A stretch of DNA of 64,000 nucleotides, taken from positions 2,543,807 through 2,607,806 of the forward strand of contig NW_006497023.1 of assembly GCF_000471905.2 (NCBI RefSeq). The letters run 5' to 3'. Positions 1-11,039 of this stretch are shown piece after piece. Each line of letters opens with the position of its first letter. Position 1 is the stretch's first letter. Made by a program: the position numbers and the translations under genes. This stretch comes from Amborella trichopoda. Lineage: Eukaryota; Streptophyta; Magnoliopsida; Amborellales; Amborellaceae. The notes under the pieces are model-generated. The model ran no database searches, was not told the origin of the DNA, and saw nothing but the letters and a program-made list of their open reading frames with translations.

Positions 1-5
1 AGGTA

Positions 6-2794
6 GTGCCTGACACCACCCCTATCGAATGGCCCCAGCGTAAGTGAAACAGTTAAAGGAGCAGTTGCAGGAATTCTTGGATAAGGGATTTATTCGACCT
101 AGTGTATTACCCTGGGGTGAACCGGTCCTGTTTGTGAAGAAAAAGGATGGGTCCTTGAGATTATGTATTGACTATAGGCAGTTGAACTAAGTGACGGTGA
201 AAAATAAGTACCCTCTGTCTAGGATTGACGACCTCTTTGACTAGCTCCAAGGGGGCCAAGTGTTTTCAAAGATTGATGTCATATCAGGTTATCATCAGTT
301 GCGGGTCAAGGAGGAAGACATTCCAAAGACCACTTTTAGAACGTGATACGGTCACTATGAGTTTCTTGAGATGCCGTTTGGGTTAACCAACGCCCTTGCT
401 GTGTTCATGGATTTGATGAATAGGGTGTTCAAACCCTTCCTAGATGACTTTGTAGTGGTGTTTATCAATGATATCGTGAAATATTTGAAGAGTCAAGAAC
501 TGCATGAACAACATCTAAGGATGGTCTTGCAAACTTTGAAGTTGGAAAGATTGTATGCTAAGTTGAGCAAGAGCAAGTTTTGGCTCCCTAGTGTGGCCTT
601 CCTTGAACACATTATTTCTAAGGATGAGATCATGATAGACCTCTTTAAGATCGAAGCTGTACTTAAGTTGGAAAGGCCAACAAATGTGACTAAGGTTCGT
701 AGCTTCTTGAGACTGACAGGGTACTATAGGCGCTTTGTAGAAGGATTCTCAAAGATAGCGCTTCCCCTAACTTGATTGACCCAGAAGAATCCAAAATTTG
801 TATGATCAGAAGAGTGTGAGAGGAGTTTCCAAGAGTTTAAGAAGAGACTAGTCACAGCTCCAATATTAGTCTTGCCCGAAGGAAATGAAGATTTCGTGGT
901 TTATACCGATGCATCCCATAAAGGGCTCGGATGTGTACTTATGCAGAGAGATAAAGTTATTGCTTATACCTCAAGACAACTAAAGCCGTATGAATAGAAC
1001 TATCCTACTCACGACTTGGAGCTTGCAGCAGTAGTGTTCTCGTTAAAAATCTAGAGACACTACTATGGGGCTCAATTTAAGGTGTTCACAGACCACAAGA
1101 GTCTCAAGTACCTATTTTCCCAGAAAGATCGAAACATGAGGCAAAGAAGATGGATGGACTTATTGAATGATTATGATTGTACAATTGATTACCAACCTTG
1201 CAAGACTAATGTAGTAGCTGACGCTTTAAGTCAAAAAGCTTTCGTCTCCGTGGCACATTTGATGGTTCGAGAGATGAAGCTATTAGAAGATGTGGTGGAG
1301 TGGCACCCATCTCAGCCCCGTAGCGAGGGGGAACGAATGCTATCATGTTTAAGAATGGAACCCCAAGTCCTTCAACAAATCTGAGCGGCCCAAAAAGGAG
1401 ATCCCCAGCTAAAAAAAATCATTGAAGACATAAAAATGAATGGAAAAGGAGATTTTTTTATGAGAAATGATGATTTGTTAAGATTTAGAGGCTAAGTGTG
1501 TATTCCTAATGATGAGAAGATAAAAAGGGATGTTCCAGAGGAAGCACACCACTCCCACTACGCAGTACACCTAGGGAGTACGAAGATGTACCAAGATTTG
1601 AAAAAGACTTTCTGGTGGAACAACATGAAGCGAGATGTAGCATCGTTTGTCACTAAGTGTTTGACATGCTCGCAAGTGAAGGCAGAATATCAGAGACCCG
1701 CATGACTATTACAGCCCCTACCCATACCAAAATGGAAATGGGAACACATCACGATGAACTTTGTTTCTGGATTACGGAGATCAAGTGCAGGGCATGATGG
1801 TATCTGGGTCAGAGTCGATTGATTAACTAAGGCTGCTCACTTCTTATTGGTTTGCACGACCTATACTCTAGATAAATTGGCCCACTTTTACATCAGAGAA
1901 ATTGTGAGATTGCACGGAGTTCCCATCAGCATTGTGTCAAACAGGGACACTAGATTCACCTTCAGATTTTGGACAAGTCTGCAGTCCGCATTGGGAACCA
2001 GACTTACATTTAGCATCCCCTTTCACCCCCAAACAGATGGACAGTCAGAGAGAATCATTGAAATCTTGGAGGACATGTTAAGGGCATGTGTCATGGACTT
2101 TAAGGGAAGCTGGGAAGATCATCTACCCTGGATATAATTTGCCTACAATAACAGCTTCCAAGTCAGTATTCAGATGGCACCTTATGAGGCCCTATATTGA
2201 AGAAAGTATAGGTCGCCCATCTGTTGGGACGAGGTGGACGAAAGAATATTAATACGGCCTAAAATTGTTCTGATGACTTCAGAGAGGATTTCCTTGATTA
2301 GAGAGCCGCTCAAGATAGCCCAAAGTCAGCAAAAATGCTACGCCGATAATCATCGGAGAAATCTCAAGTTTGAAGTAGGAGATAGAGTCTTCCAAAAAGT
2401 ATCACAAACCAAGGATGTTACGAGAATTGGTAAAAAGGGGAAATTGAGCCCACGATTCATTGGACCTTTTGAAGTCCTGGAAAGAATTGGAACCGTGGCT
2501 TACCGACTTGCCGTACCACTTAAACTGGCAAGCATCCACAATGTCTTCCATATATCACTGCTAAGGAAATATCAACCTGACCCATCCCATGTCTTGGAGG
2601 ATAAACCAATCCCGCTTAGGGAAGACTTGACCTATGTTGAGCAACCAATTGGGATTTTGGACAGAAGAGTACAGGTGTTGCACAATAAAAAAATTCCCCT
2701 AGTCCGGGTACAATGGCAATATCATTCAAGGGAAGAATTGACATGGGAATGAGAGGATGAGATTAGGGAGAAATACCCCCACCATTTTAGTTAA
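6..2794 (+). pseudogene. A1 pol: reverse transcriptase, RNase H, integrase, chromodomain-like tail
   Basis: One forward frame is readable from about base 23 to the natural stop at 2792. Order: RT (about 53-775), RNase H (about 895-1260, with TDASHKG), integrase HHCC region (about 1540-1685), integrase core (about 1750-2200), chromodomain-like end (about 2640-2790). Stops interrupt it, for example at 773, 1382, 1703, 2135 and 2750, but I saw no frameshift after base 26. Several stops sit where Arg or Trp is conserved, as CGA or TGG to TGA or TAG would give. The RT pair reads FIND (461-472), so the first Asp is Asn. In integrase, Asp is Asn at the expected first site (MNF, about 1756) and second site (SNRD, about 1940). 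The Glu in QSER remains. A small deletion near base 24 shifts the frame at the left edge. Confidence 0.92.
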
Positions 2795-2825
2795 TGTTAA
2801 TATGATTTTGAGGACAAAGTCCAGT

Positions 2826-2838
2826 TAAAGGGGGGGAT
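2826..2838 (+). other. A1 polypurine tract
   Basis: A run of seven G inside a purine stretch sits directly before the LTR start TGTAAGG at 2841. This is the expected primer for plus-strand DNA synthesis. A2 and D have the same arrangement with seven G; B has seventeen. Confidence 0.8.
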
Positions 2839-2981
2839 GATGTAAGGGCCACAATTTTCTCCCAAGCCAGTATCGCCGCACGGGAAGACGGATGTAATGT
2901 CGAGCGAGAAGGTGTAAGGATTTTCACCGTGCATGAAATGTGTACGGAGTATCACTGTCTGAGACATTGACGCACGTGTTT

Positions 2982-3724
2982 AAGGAGCAACGCTGGTTCG
3001 AATTGCGCCGGTTGGAGCAGCACCGGTTGGAAGAGAAGAGAGTAGCACGCTGGTTGGAGCAACTCCGGTTGGAAGAGAAGAGAGTAGCACACCGGTTGGA
3101 GCAGCGCCGGTAGGAAGAGAAGAGAGTGGCATGCCGGTTGAAGTAGCGTCATTTGAAAGAGAAGAGAGTAGCATGTCGGTTCCAGCAGCGTTGGTTGGAA
3201 GAGAAGAGTAGTGCGCTGATTGGAGGAGTGCCGGTTGGAAGAGAAGAGAGTAGCGCATCGATTGGAGCAGCGCCAGTTGGAAGAGAAGAGAGTAGCGCAT
3301 CGATTGGAGCAGCGCTGGTTGGAAGAGAAGAGAGTGGCGTGTCAATTGGAGCAGTGCCGGTTGGAAGAGAAGAGAGTAGTGCGCCGGTTGGAGCAACACC
3401 AGTCGAAAAAGAAGAAAGTAACGCACCAGTTGAAGCAGCACCGGTTGGAAGAGTAGTGAGTATCGCTCCGGTTGGAGCAGCACCGATTGGAAGAGAAGAG
3501 AGTAGCACGCCGATTGGAGCTGCACCGGTTGGAAGAGAAGAGAGTAGCATGCGGGTTGGAAGAGAAAAGAGTGCCGCACCAGTTGGAGCAACACCGGTTG
3601 GAAGAGAAGAGAGTAGCACGCTGGTTCGAGCAACGCCGATTGGAAGAGAAGAGAGTAGCGCACCGGTTCGAGCAGCACCGGTTGAAAGAGAAGAAAGTAG
3701 CGCGTCGATTGGAGCAGCACTGGG
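2982..3724. repeat. 42-bp tandem array in the A1 LTR
   Basis: About 17 diverged copies of a 42-bp unit that alternates a GGTTGGAGCAGC part with a GGTTGGAAGAGAAGAGAG part. Because 42 is a multiple of three, several frames stay open on both strands, giving spurious ORFs with a 14-residue period (one of 305 codons on the minus strand). The other A-family LTRs carry arrays with related GAAGAGAGAG/CAGC content at the same place near the start of the LTR, so this is probably U3. Confidence 0.9.
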
Positions 3725-3987
3725 AGTGTCTTAGTCAAACGAACAACTTCTGTACATGTTAGAGTCGCCTCGTAGTAGTCAGAGCAATGAGTGATTGCGT
3801 CGGCCACAGTGTTTTGCAACCACCCTCTTCTTTTAAGCCTTGTGCAACACGGGTCTCTCCCATTTTTCCCAAATTTTCCGTCTCTCTTGAAGTTCACAGC
3901 TGCCCCTTCCCGGACAGCCCACTAGTGAAGCCATGGAAAGCTCGTGAAGGCCCTGAGTGAGGATTTGTGACACCATGAGAAGTCAAG

Positions 3988-6057
3988 GTAAGTGGGTTTA
4001 GCTTTATGCATCCATGAGTGTTGTAAAAAGGTTGAAATGGATTAGATGATATAAAGGAAAATGTGAAGACTGAATGGGTTAACATGAGGTTGAACTTTCA
4101 GTTTGTGCTTTTCAATGCCATGATTGTGTCCACCACATGTTTGATCTTTTTATTCATTGATCTTTTTATTCATGGAAACTCATGAAATCACTCACTGTGA
4201 GACTCCTTATCATGAATAAGGCTCCAAGCCCAAAGTGTAGCTTGGCTAGGGAATATTAAGTGTTCTTTAAAATTATGTTAATTTGAGAATCTGAAGGTAC
4301 GGAACTATGAATGTTTTTGCAACTATATGTTCGATGACCAAATGGCATCCAAATAGGAACAAATCAGTCTCAAATGAAAGACATGTGTGTATGATCCAAG
4401 TTTCCTTTTTGTCTTGATAAAATTTTGTATGGATAAAAAGATACGGCCCTAAATGTCGAGGCATGACACTGTTCATAGTTGCCGCTATTCCTCGCAACTG
4501 TGGCCCTCTTTGGGCAATGCTTTTGACCTATGTAATGCTATCCAAAAACCTTGAAATTACTGTCATTGGAAAGGTCTAGGAATGCACTTAAAGTTGCATG
4601 TTTTGAGATGTTTGAAATTTCCAACGGATTTTGAGCTATGACCCGAAACATGCAGACATGTCACTGCTCACTATTGCAGGGAAATTTCCAACAACTTAGG
4701 CTCACTTTGTACTACGCTATTGACCATCAAACGACACCTAAATTTCTTTAAATCACTGTTTTGTAAAGAAATGTGTATTAGCTCAAGGTTTTATGTTTGA
4801 GGAATCCTGAAACTCCCCCTACATCGGAAGCTATGCCATCGCTAAGAGGGGCATCTCACCGCTACTTGTCACTGCATCATTGTATGACTATGTGATGCTA
4901 AGTTATCTTAGTATATGATAAATGTAAATGCCATATGATAAATTCCATGAGAATGCCATAAAGATATGTGAATGATGTCGTGTGAGCTGCACTTTGAGAG
5001 AAAAAGGAGCCACGAGAGCAATAATGATGAAATGAATTAACATTGAATGCCAAAGGATACTGAGAAAGCTTATGTGTAAATTCCCTATGATAGCTTATGA
5101 AATTCATGTCTTTTGCTAAATGTTATGACGTTATGATCAAATATGATTCATCTGTTATGAGGAAATGAATGGCGACTGCTTTTATTGTTATTGACCACTA
5201 CGCGGTGGGATACTCAAGTGGATACTGTTGTTAAATTGATGAGAGTGTTGACCACAATGCATTGGGACTCGAGCCCTTTGTAGTGGATATTGGACTTATT
5301 GATGGGAACATTGGCCGCTACGTGGTGGGACTCGATCCCATCGGTAGCGAGAGTTAGGCTCACCAAGATATTGATGAGGATATTGCCCATTACACGGTGG
5401 GACAGTCACCGGTAGTAGATGCTACTATGATATTGCCTGCTCTGCGATGGGACACTTATCGGTAGTAAGGAAAGAGATATTGGCCTACCCCCTAACCTGC
5501 ATAATGATAGGAACGAGTTAAGGAAAATGATAAAGGGTCGCACCCTAGTTTTATGAAATGATATGTGATTGATGCCTTGCAAGGTAAGGGCATATCGAAA
5601 CCCCAATGCGCTCTGGGGACTGTGTGAGTGTGTTGACGATATTACGAAGTGGACACCCCACTTGTCATTACCCTCCCTCCTGTGTGAAGGTAGAGGTCTT
5701 AAGCAATGGGATTGGCTTAGCCTGATGGATAGGACCTCTATTGCGTGAGTAAGTGATTCAGGAAGTGCATGTATAATGATTGAATTTCTTTATAAGGAAT
5801 GTTTAGCATTACAATGATGGAACGATTTACGATTTCATTAATGGAAGGCTCTTATCGCACTGATTTAGTGATGACTGACGTTTACATGAAATGTTCATAT
5901 TCGATGTCTTGACTTGATATGCATTTATACTAAATTATGACTCTATATTGATTAACTGTTCTATTGTCACATATGGATAGCACCACCACACATAAATAAC
6001 ACTAGACTTGCTTACTGGGTTGTATAGCTCATCTCATTATTTCTCCTCTACTTGTAG
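3988..6057 (+). other. Intron-like segment in the A1 LTR
   Basis: The 5' boundary is AAG/GTAAGT, a full plant consensus. The 3' boundary follows a pyrimidine-rich stretch ending CTTGTAG. The flanks correspond to sequences that lie next to each other in the LTR of B. A2 has the same 5' site at 14231-14238. That this is a spliced intron of the LTR leader is an inference; no RNA data are available. Confidence 0.55.
5185..5475. repeat. Degenerate 75-bp-like repeats in the A1 LTR
   Basis: About four diverged copies of a motif of the type CGCTACG-GTGGGAC followed by GGTAGTGGATA and a TGATATTG spacer. They match the well-preserved 75-bp array at 15256-15780 of A2 and related sequence in D (about 28440-28650), so the array is an ancestral part of this LTR family. 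Confidence 0.7.
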
Positions 6058-7550
6058 ATTGATAGCAGCAGGTATATGGGTAGAAGTTCGTGTTTGGCGG
6101 CTAGAGACAGAGTTGGTGTTCTTAAAGAATGTCCTTAAACCTTGTTTATGTTTGGGCTGTTTGGCTCTGGCTTTGTTTTGTTCTCGGTGGATATGTGTAA
6201 TATTGGGCCTAGAAGCCCCGAACTTAATGTAATATTTTGGAATATTTTTAAATTATGAATTTTGGTGTGCGGAGGTTTTCCTTACTCTTATGCTAGTTAA
6301 GCTTGTCACTTTAGCTCTCTTCCATGGTTTGCTCGATTTCTGAATATAAAGGGGTTGAGTCCACTCCAACCTGAGTGAAAAATGTTACATTGAATCATGA
6401 GCCCACGCTCAATCGCCCATCGCCATGTAAGGTACGGTGGTCGGAGGTGGGGTCGTGACACGGTAGAATCAGCCTCTAGCACCTTGAAATTGACCCCTAT
6501 AAATGGAACCCTACTTTTGAAGCATCAAAAGGCCATGGGACCACTGCCATTTGATCCTGCACAGTCGAAAACCCCTAGACATCAAATTTCAGCTTAAACA
6601 GATACTCCATGAAGAAGTTATAGGCAAAAAATTAAAGCAGGAGCTGCACACTATTCCTATGTGGCCAACCTGCAACTAAACTCCATTAAAGCACAATCAT
6701 GAATAGTGAAATTTCAACCTCCATATCTCCCTCGTCTGAGATCGGATTGTGCTCAAACTTATTGGGGCTTGTTCGTCTTGTTGAAACGAGCGTTTTTATA
6801 TGTGGTACATCCTATGACGATGTTGGAGCAGGGAGAAAAGCTAAAGAGAAGTTCGTTATTCAAAGCCGCAAGTTGCAGAAAATCAGAAAGACCTCCACTC
6901 ACTTGAACGACCATGTCACAGTGCTCGTGACCCGATCGACATGAGACCGGTTGCATCGCGTGTTTAAGGTCTGTGGCTATCGCTGGTCCGAACCCTACGC
7001 ATGATGAATGATAGGATTTCGCACAAGATTCAGTTGAAGTCATTACAGATTCCGGCAGCCGAAATTCTAAATTCTGGCAAAAATTTTGAAGATTGTCAAT
7101 TCTTCGTTCGGGCACCAAATAACATCCCATTTGTCACAACACGATAGTGGTAACATGCTCAATGCAATTCAGCAAAGAAATCAAAGAAAAACACCAAGAT
7201 GAAATCGCACTATCAATCAAAAGTTTTCATGATCTATTCAAATTTCAAGTTACGAGATCATGCCTTGTGATTCGTGGCTTAAAATTATTATCAAAATGAT
7301 CGTAGCATCGAGCCCTACGTAATGGCAATCATCATTTGTTCATTCAGATCCTGAATCGACAATGGATCGTCCGAGAAGAATCCAGAACGTCCCTAGTTCC
7401 ATGCATGGACTGATTTGGAATTTTTCCAATTGTTAGGCTGGGGCAAATCAGTCATTTTGCACCCCATTTTCTTAATTGTTTTAATTCAAATAAACCTTAA
7501 TTGTCATCAATTAGGGTTAGTTTTGGTCCACCCATGTTTTAGCCCTAGTC

Positions 7551-7560
7551 TATAAATAGA
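7551..7560 (+). promoter_or_regulatory. TATA box of the C1 LTR
   Basis: TATAAATAGA follows the U3 block TTAGGGTTAG plus CCCATGTTTTAGCCC, which recurs in C2, C3 and C4, each time followed by a TATA box. Its constant position makes it the likely LTR promoter. Confidence 0.6.
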
Positions 7561-7724
7561 CAGTACCTCTTATTGAGAGGGAGAGACAGTAGAGGCTGGA
7601 AAATCATTGTACAAGGATTCAGCTTTTGATTAATAAAAATTAAAGCTTTCGTCTTGAGTTCTCTTGAGCACGTCTTGGAGAGAGAGATGAGAGGGAAAGT
7701 TTAGAGCGGTACCCCTCCTATATT

Positions 7725-8640
7725 CAAGGTATTTTCTCTTCCTTCCCTTCTTTTCTCTCTTCAATTTTCTTTCTCTTTTCTTCTCTCTTTTTCTCTTTCT
7801 CCTTCTTCGTCTGTTTTCTTCTTCTCTGCTGAGTCTTTCTCATAGGTCATGCGCGGCAGTAGCAGTGTCGTGCATGCCTCTTTCCTCAACATAGTTCACA
7901 CATGGTCTTTCTTCTCTACTAAGTCTTCCCCCCTCCTGTGGTTTAGCAGGTCGTGCATGGTGATGGCTGCCCATGCGTGAACTTCTCTCTCATTCCTTCT
8001 CTCTTCTTCATCTCTTTCCTCAACATAATGCATGCACAACGTTAGTTGTTGTTGTATGTAATGCCGTCTAAAGGAGCACACAGTGAGCCAAGCTATGCTC
8101 AAGTAGGGGGTCAGGCTCATGTTTCGGTTCCAGGACTGGTGTCACACATGGCGATATGCATCGCCGACCACGAACCATCTCTCTTTCTTCTCACGGGTCA
8201 TAAATGGCGCTGCTCATCACTGTCTGCAAGCATGTCCTTGGAGTCCTGTGCCAGTGCAGATGGCAATAGTTATTACCGTCTGCAGACAACATGTCTTTGG
8301 CATCCCACACCTATCGCAGAGAGCGATCCCTATCGCCGCCTGAGGGGTCTCACCCATGCTTCGAGCCTATCACAAACGGTGATGCTTATATCCACCCGCG
8401 GGAGTGTCCGCATGTTGCGTGCCTATCACAGATGGTGATGCCTATCGCCTCTTACGAAGGGTCGTTGCTACCTTCTCGTGTCACCGACGGCGATGGCTAA
8501 CACCATCTGCAATTCATTGCTCACCCCTCTGCCACGAGCAGCTATGCCCAGCGCCGTCCAAGGGCAACGACACTATTACTCCTTAGCACTGGGTGGTGAT
8601 GCCTAATGCCGTCGGGACCTACTTACATTGTCTTGCACCT
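7725..8640. repeat. CT-rich tract and hairpin minisatellite in C1
   Basis: A pyrimidine tract (about 7735-7840) is followed by irregular units such as GGCAATAGTTATTACCGTC and GGTGATGCCTATCGCC. Most are short inverted repeats. The same place in C2, C3 and C4 holds arrays of other sequences with similar dyad structure. Confidence 0.6.
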
Positions 8641-9361
8641 TCTCTTCATTCTATTTTCTTCTCTTCTAGCTTGACTAAAGCACAGACTCAGTCTAGCACT
8701 GATATTGTGGTCTAGCTATGGAGCAGTATTGTCATCGTGCTGGTCAAGAGTGTCATGCCTATCTTACTGTCACACGAGATTAGGACGGTCATATTGGCCT
8801 TGGTTTCAAGTAGTATTGTTGTCGCGCCGATCTAAGTTACTATGCTCGTCTTGCTACAGCTACGAGTTGGTCACTGTACTGGTCCAGCTATCATGCTAGT
8901 CTTGTTGCCTTGTCAAGTCCTCTTTTATTTTCTCCTCCTTATTCAAATTCTCTTCTTCATCACCCTAACTTCTCATCTTCTCTACCATATAAATGTGAAC
9001 TTCTGGGCATGTTCGCCCCAAGACAAGGGTGCTCGACCCACTTGTCTTGCAAATTAACTGTGTTGGTGCTTTACAGAAAACAAAGAGATTGTAGGTCAAG
9101 GAGGCAATTCTGAACCAGCTGGGGAGCTTTCCGTCGTGATCTAAGAGGGCACCCGCGCAAGTCAACCCGAGTAAGTCGTGGATCCAAGTGTGGTTGGTCC
9201 CCACCTCATGATTAAAATTCCTCTCTCACCAGTTGGGCCCTGCCCTTATTCTGTGAAAAAGGTTCTCGAGAGAGTGGTCTCAAGTCTTAGGTCTTCTTAA
9301 CCCGAGACATGTGTCACTCGATCACCTAGATCAGGGGCACAAGAGCGAGGCATCCAACCAG

Positions 9362-9499
9362 TGGTTTGCTTTGATTTCGCACTTCTAACACATGTTGAGC
9401 CACTCCCACCTGAGTGACGTTAACGACCTCTGGTCACGATCTTGCACTTTGTCGCCCTCCGGTAGAGTACAATAGGGGTTAGGGGGCGTGGTCGTGACA
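9362..9499 (+). mobile_element. A2 5' LTR remnant
   Basis: It aligns by eye with the last 140 bp of the A2 3' LTR, from GTGGTTTGCTTTGATT to GTCGTGACA. Only this terminal piece is present, directly after C1 sequence. Confidence 0.75.
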
Positions 9500-9503
9500 G
9501 TTA

Positions 9504-9515
9504 TGATATCAGAGC
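9504..9515 (+). other. A2 primer binding site
   Basis: TGATATCAGAGC lies four bases after the LTR end. It differs by one base from the TGGTATCAGAGC complement of initiator Met-tRNA used by many plant Ty3/gypsy elements. B has TGGTATCACAGC at the same place on the minus strand. Confidence 0.8.
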
Positions 9516-9599
9516 AGCCAGGATAAGATTCTTGGCCTTGAATGTTCTAGAAGTGTCCTTATAATAGTTTTGGGTAGAATAGTAACGGAATGCTTGTGG

Positions 9600-10674
9600 C
9601 TTAGGTTGAAGATGCCGAGGACATGAGCTAATAATGCAAGCTTTAGTAATGAAAACACCGAGGCCCTCGGTGAATTCGTCAGAACATTATGGGCCATGGC
9701 CCAGATGATGAAAGAAGCAATGCCGGCCCCATTTACCCTTGCCTTTGATCAGAATGACAGTAGTCTACTAGCGAAGTTTAGAAGGCTGGCTCCTTCGAAT
9801 TTCTTAGGGCTCGAGGGAGTAGAGAAATCATAACGATGGAGAAGGCAAGTAGAAAAGATCTTTGAGGTGTTACACTGTACGGATGAACAGAAGGTCAGGC
9901 TGGGGACCTTCATGTTAGAGGAAGATGCTGAGCACTGGTGGAGCTCAATGAAGCAATATGGGAGGAGTCAGGGACATATGTAAGTTGAAGAAATTTTCAA
10001 GAAGCATTCAATGAGATTGGGGAAATTTTTTAGAAGCATTCAATGAGAAGTAGTTCCCTGACTCTGTACGGGAAAGAAAATAAATAGAGTTCATTAAGCT
10101 GCAACAAGGAAATCTATCGGTGGAACAATATGTGGCTAAGTTTCCTGAACTGTCATGGTATGTGCCACACATTATCAAAACCGAAGCACGGAAGGTGAAC
10201 AAATTTGAGAGGGGCCTTAGGCAAGAAATAAGGGGGAGGGTGATATCAGCAAATCTCAAGACCTTCTTCCCTTTAGTAGATTTGGCCTTGAAGATTGAGA
10301 GGGACTGTGAAGAGTCTCGGGTTGGGGGAAACTAGAAGATGGGACCAGCCCAGCTTGGAAACTTGGGGAGAAAGGCTCGACCACCACCAAGGCGAAACTT
10401 CAAGGGAAGAGATAACCATAGACATAAGAAGAATTACAGAACCTTGCCAGACAAAATAAGAGAGAATCGGTGCCCAATGTGCCCACATTGTGGGAAGGAC
10501 AATCACTCGTTGGCTGAGTGTCGAAGAAGGACAGGGGCGTGCTTTAAATGTGGCAAACCCGGCCACCAGATTAGAGATTGCTCAGTGAAAGGACCTGAAA
10601 ACCGATCGAAGACTCAAGGTTGGGTATTTGCCCTCACTGAACAAGAAACTAAGGCATCTGCTTCAAAAATTTGA
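9600..10674 (+). pseudogene. A2 gag with two zinc knuckles
   Basis: The retrotransposon gag capsid region is readable in pieces: [16 protein letters not shown] and [12 protein letters not shown] (about 9850-9960), then VEQYVAKFPELSWYVPH and KFERGLRQEIRGRV (10120-10250). A basic linker leads to two C-X2-C-X4-H-X4-C knuckles, both with every ligand kept (10480-10521 and 10540-10581). Stops and frame changes break the capsid part, and a short stretch around the AAGCATTCAATGAGA motif near 10000-10045 is duplicated. Gag would package element RNA in a cytoplasmic particle; this copy cannot give a full protein. Confidence 0.88.
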
Positions 10675-10680
10675 AGTACG

Positions 10681-11038
10681 CTCTCCGTTTGTGGCATGGA
10701 AGCTAAAATTCTGGTTGACCTTGGATCAACGCATCCTTTTGTTGCACCTCACTTTGCATGTGACATAAATACTAGACCTTCACTTCTTGACTGGACATTG
10801 GTGGTATGCACACCTATGGGGAAATCTAGAGAAACTGATATTGTTTACAAATATTGTGGGGTTTTACTTGAAGGGTATAGATTTGATACTGTTAGACATT
10901 CAAGACTTTGAGGTTATTTTGGGCATGGATTGGTTGTCCACACACCATGCTGCATTAAATTGTCATGATAAGACTATAACCCTTAGACGCCTAAACGAAC
11001 CTAAGTTGAATCTTGTTGGCCTTAGTACCCCTTGCTAA
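10681..11038 (+). pseudogene. A2 retropepsin-like protease
   Basis: ILVDLGSTHPFVAPHF carries the catalytic Asp, with Leu and Gly next to it in place of the usual Ser-Gly. The second half, LLDIQDFEVILGMDWLSTHHAALNC, is the conserved end of the Tekay-type protease but lies in another frame, so a frameshift falls at about 10860-10900. It processes the Gag-Pol precursor in intact relatives. Confidence 0.82.
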
Positions 11039-11039
11039 G

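Larger units (their letters stand above)
1..6460 (+). mobile_element. A1: Ty3/gypsy Tekay/Del-like chromovirus, left end outside the window
   Basis: Pol remnant (reverse transcriptase, RNase H, integrase, chromodomain-like tail) is followed by a polypurine tract and a long 3' LTR. The domain order, integrase before a C-terminal segment that matches the Tekay/Del type of chromodomain, and the LTR of several kb place it in that chromovirus lineage. Gag, protease and 5' LTR are not in the window. The element cannot move on its own: the reading frame has at least a dozen stops and catalytic residues are replaced. Confidence 0.9.
2841..6460 (+). mobile_element. A1 3' LTR (3.6 kb)
   Basis: It begins TGTAAGG right after the polypurine tract and ends GTCGTGACA at 6460. 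Its last 140 bases align by eye with the ends of the A2 LTRs (9362-9499 and 16612-16753), including the CACTCC-ACCTGAGTGA stretch. Inside, in order: a 42-bp tandem array, a consensus 5' splice site at 3985-3993, degenerate 75-bp-like repeats, a pyrimidine-rich 3' splice site ending at 6057, and an AT-rich polyadenylation-type region. The LTR of B is only about 1.16 kb because it lacks the part between the splice sites. Confidence 0.8.
6461..9361 (+). mobile_element. C1: fragment of a C-family (Tat-like) LTR
   Basis: The text from GAATCAGCCTCTAGCACC to the GATCTAAGAGGGCACCC and ACCTAGATCAGGGGCAC regions is collinear with 40880-43316 and 50130-53673. Shared landmarks: ACTATTCCTATGTGGCCA, a TATA box, a GTCTTGGAGAGAGAGA block, a CT-rich tract, a hairpin minisatellite, and GACTAAAGCACAGACTCAG. 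The left edge abuts the end of the A1 LTR and the right edge abuts the last 138 bases of the A2 5' LTR, so both ends are truncated or recombined. Confidence 0.75.

Noticed and set aside
2980..3897. Minus-strand frame of 305 codons and overlapping plus-strand frames
   Set aside because: They cross the 42-bp array, whose length is a multiple of three, so several frames stay open on both strands. No start context or domain supports a gene.
6759..7130. 123-codon minus-strand frame in C1
   Set aside because: No domain, and it lies in LTR U3 sequence shared with C3 and C4, where the frame is not conserved by eye.
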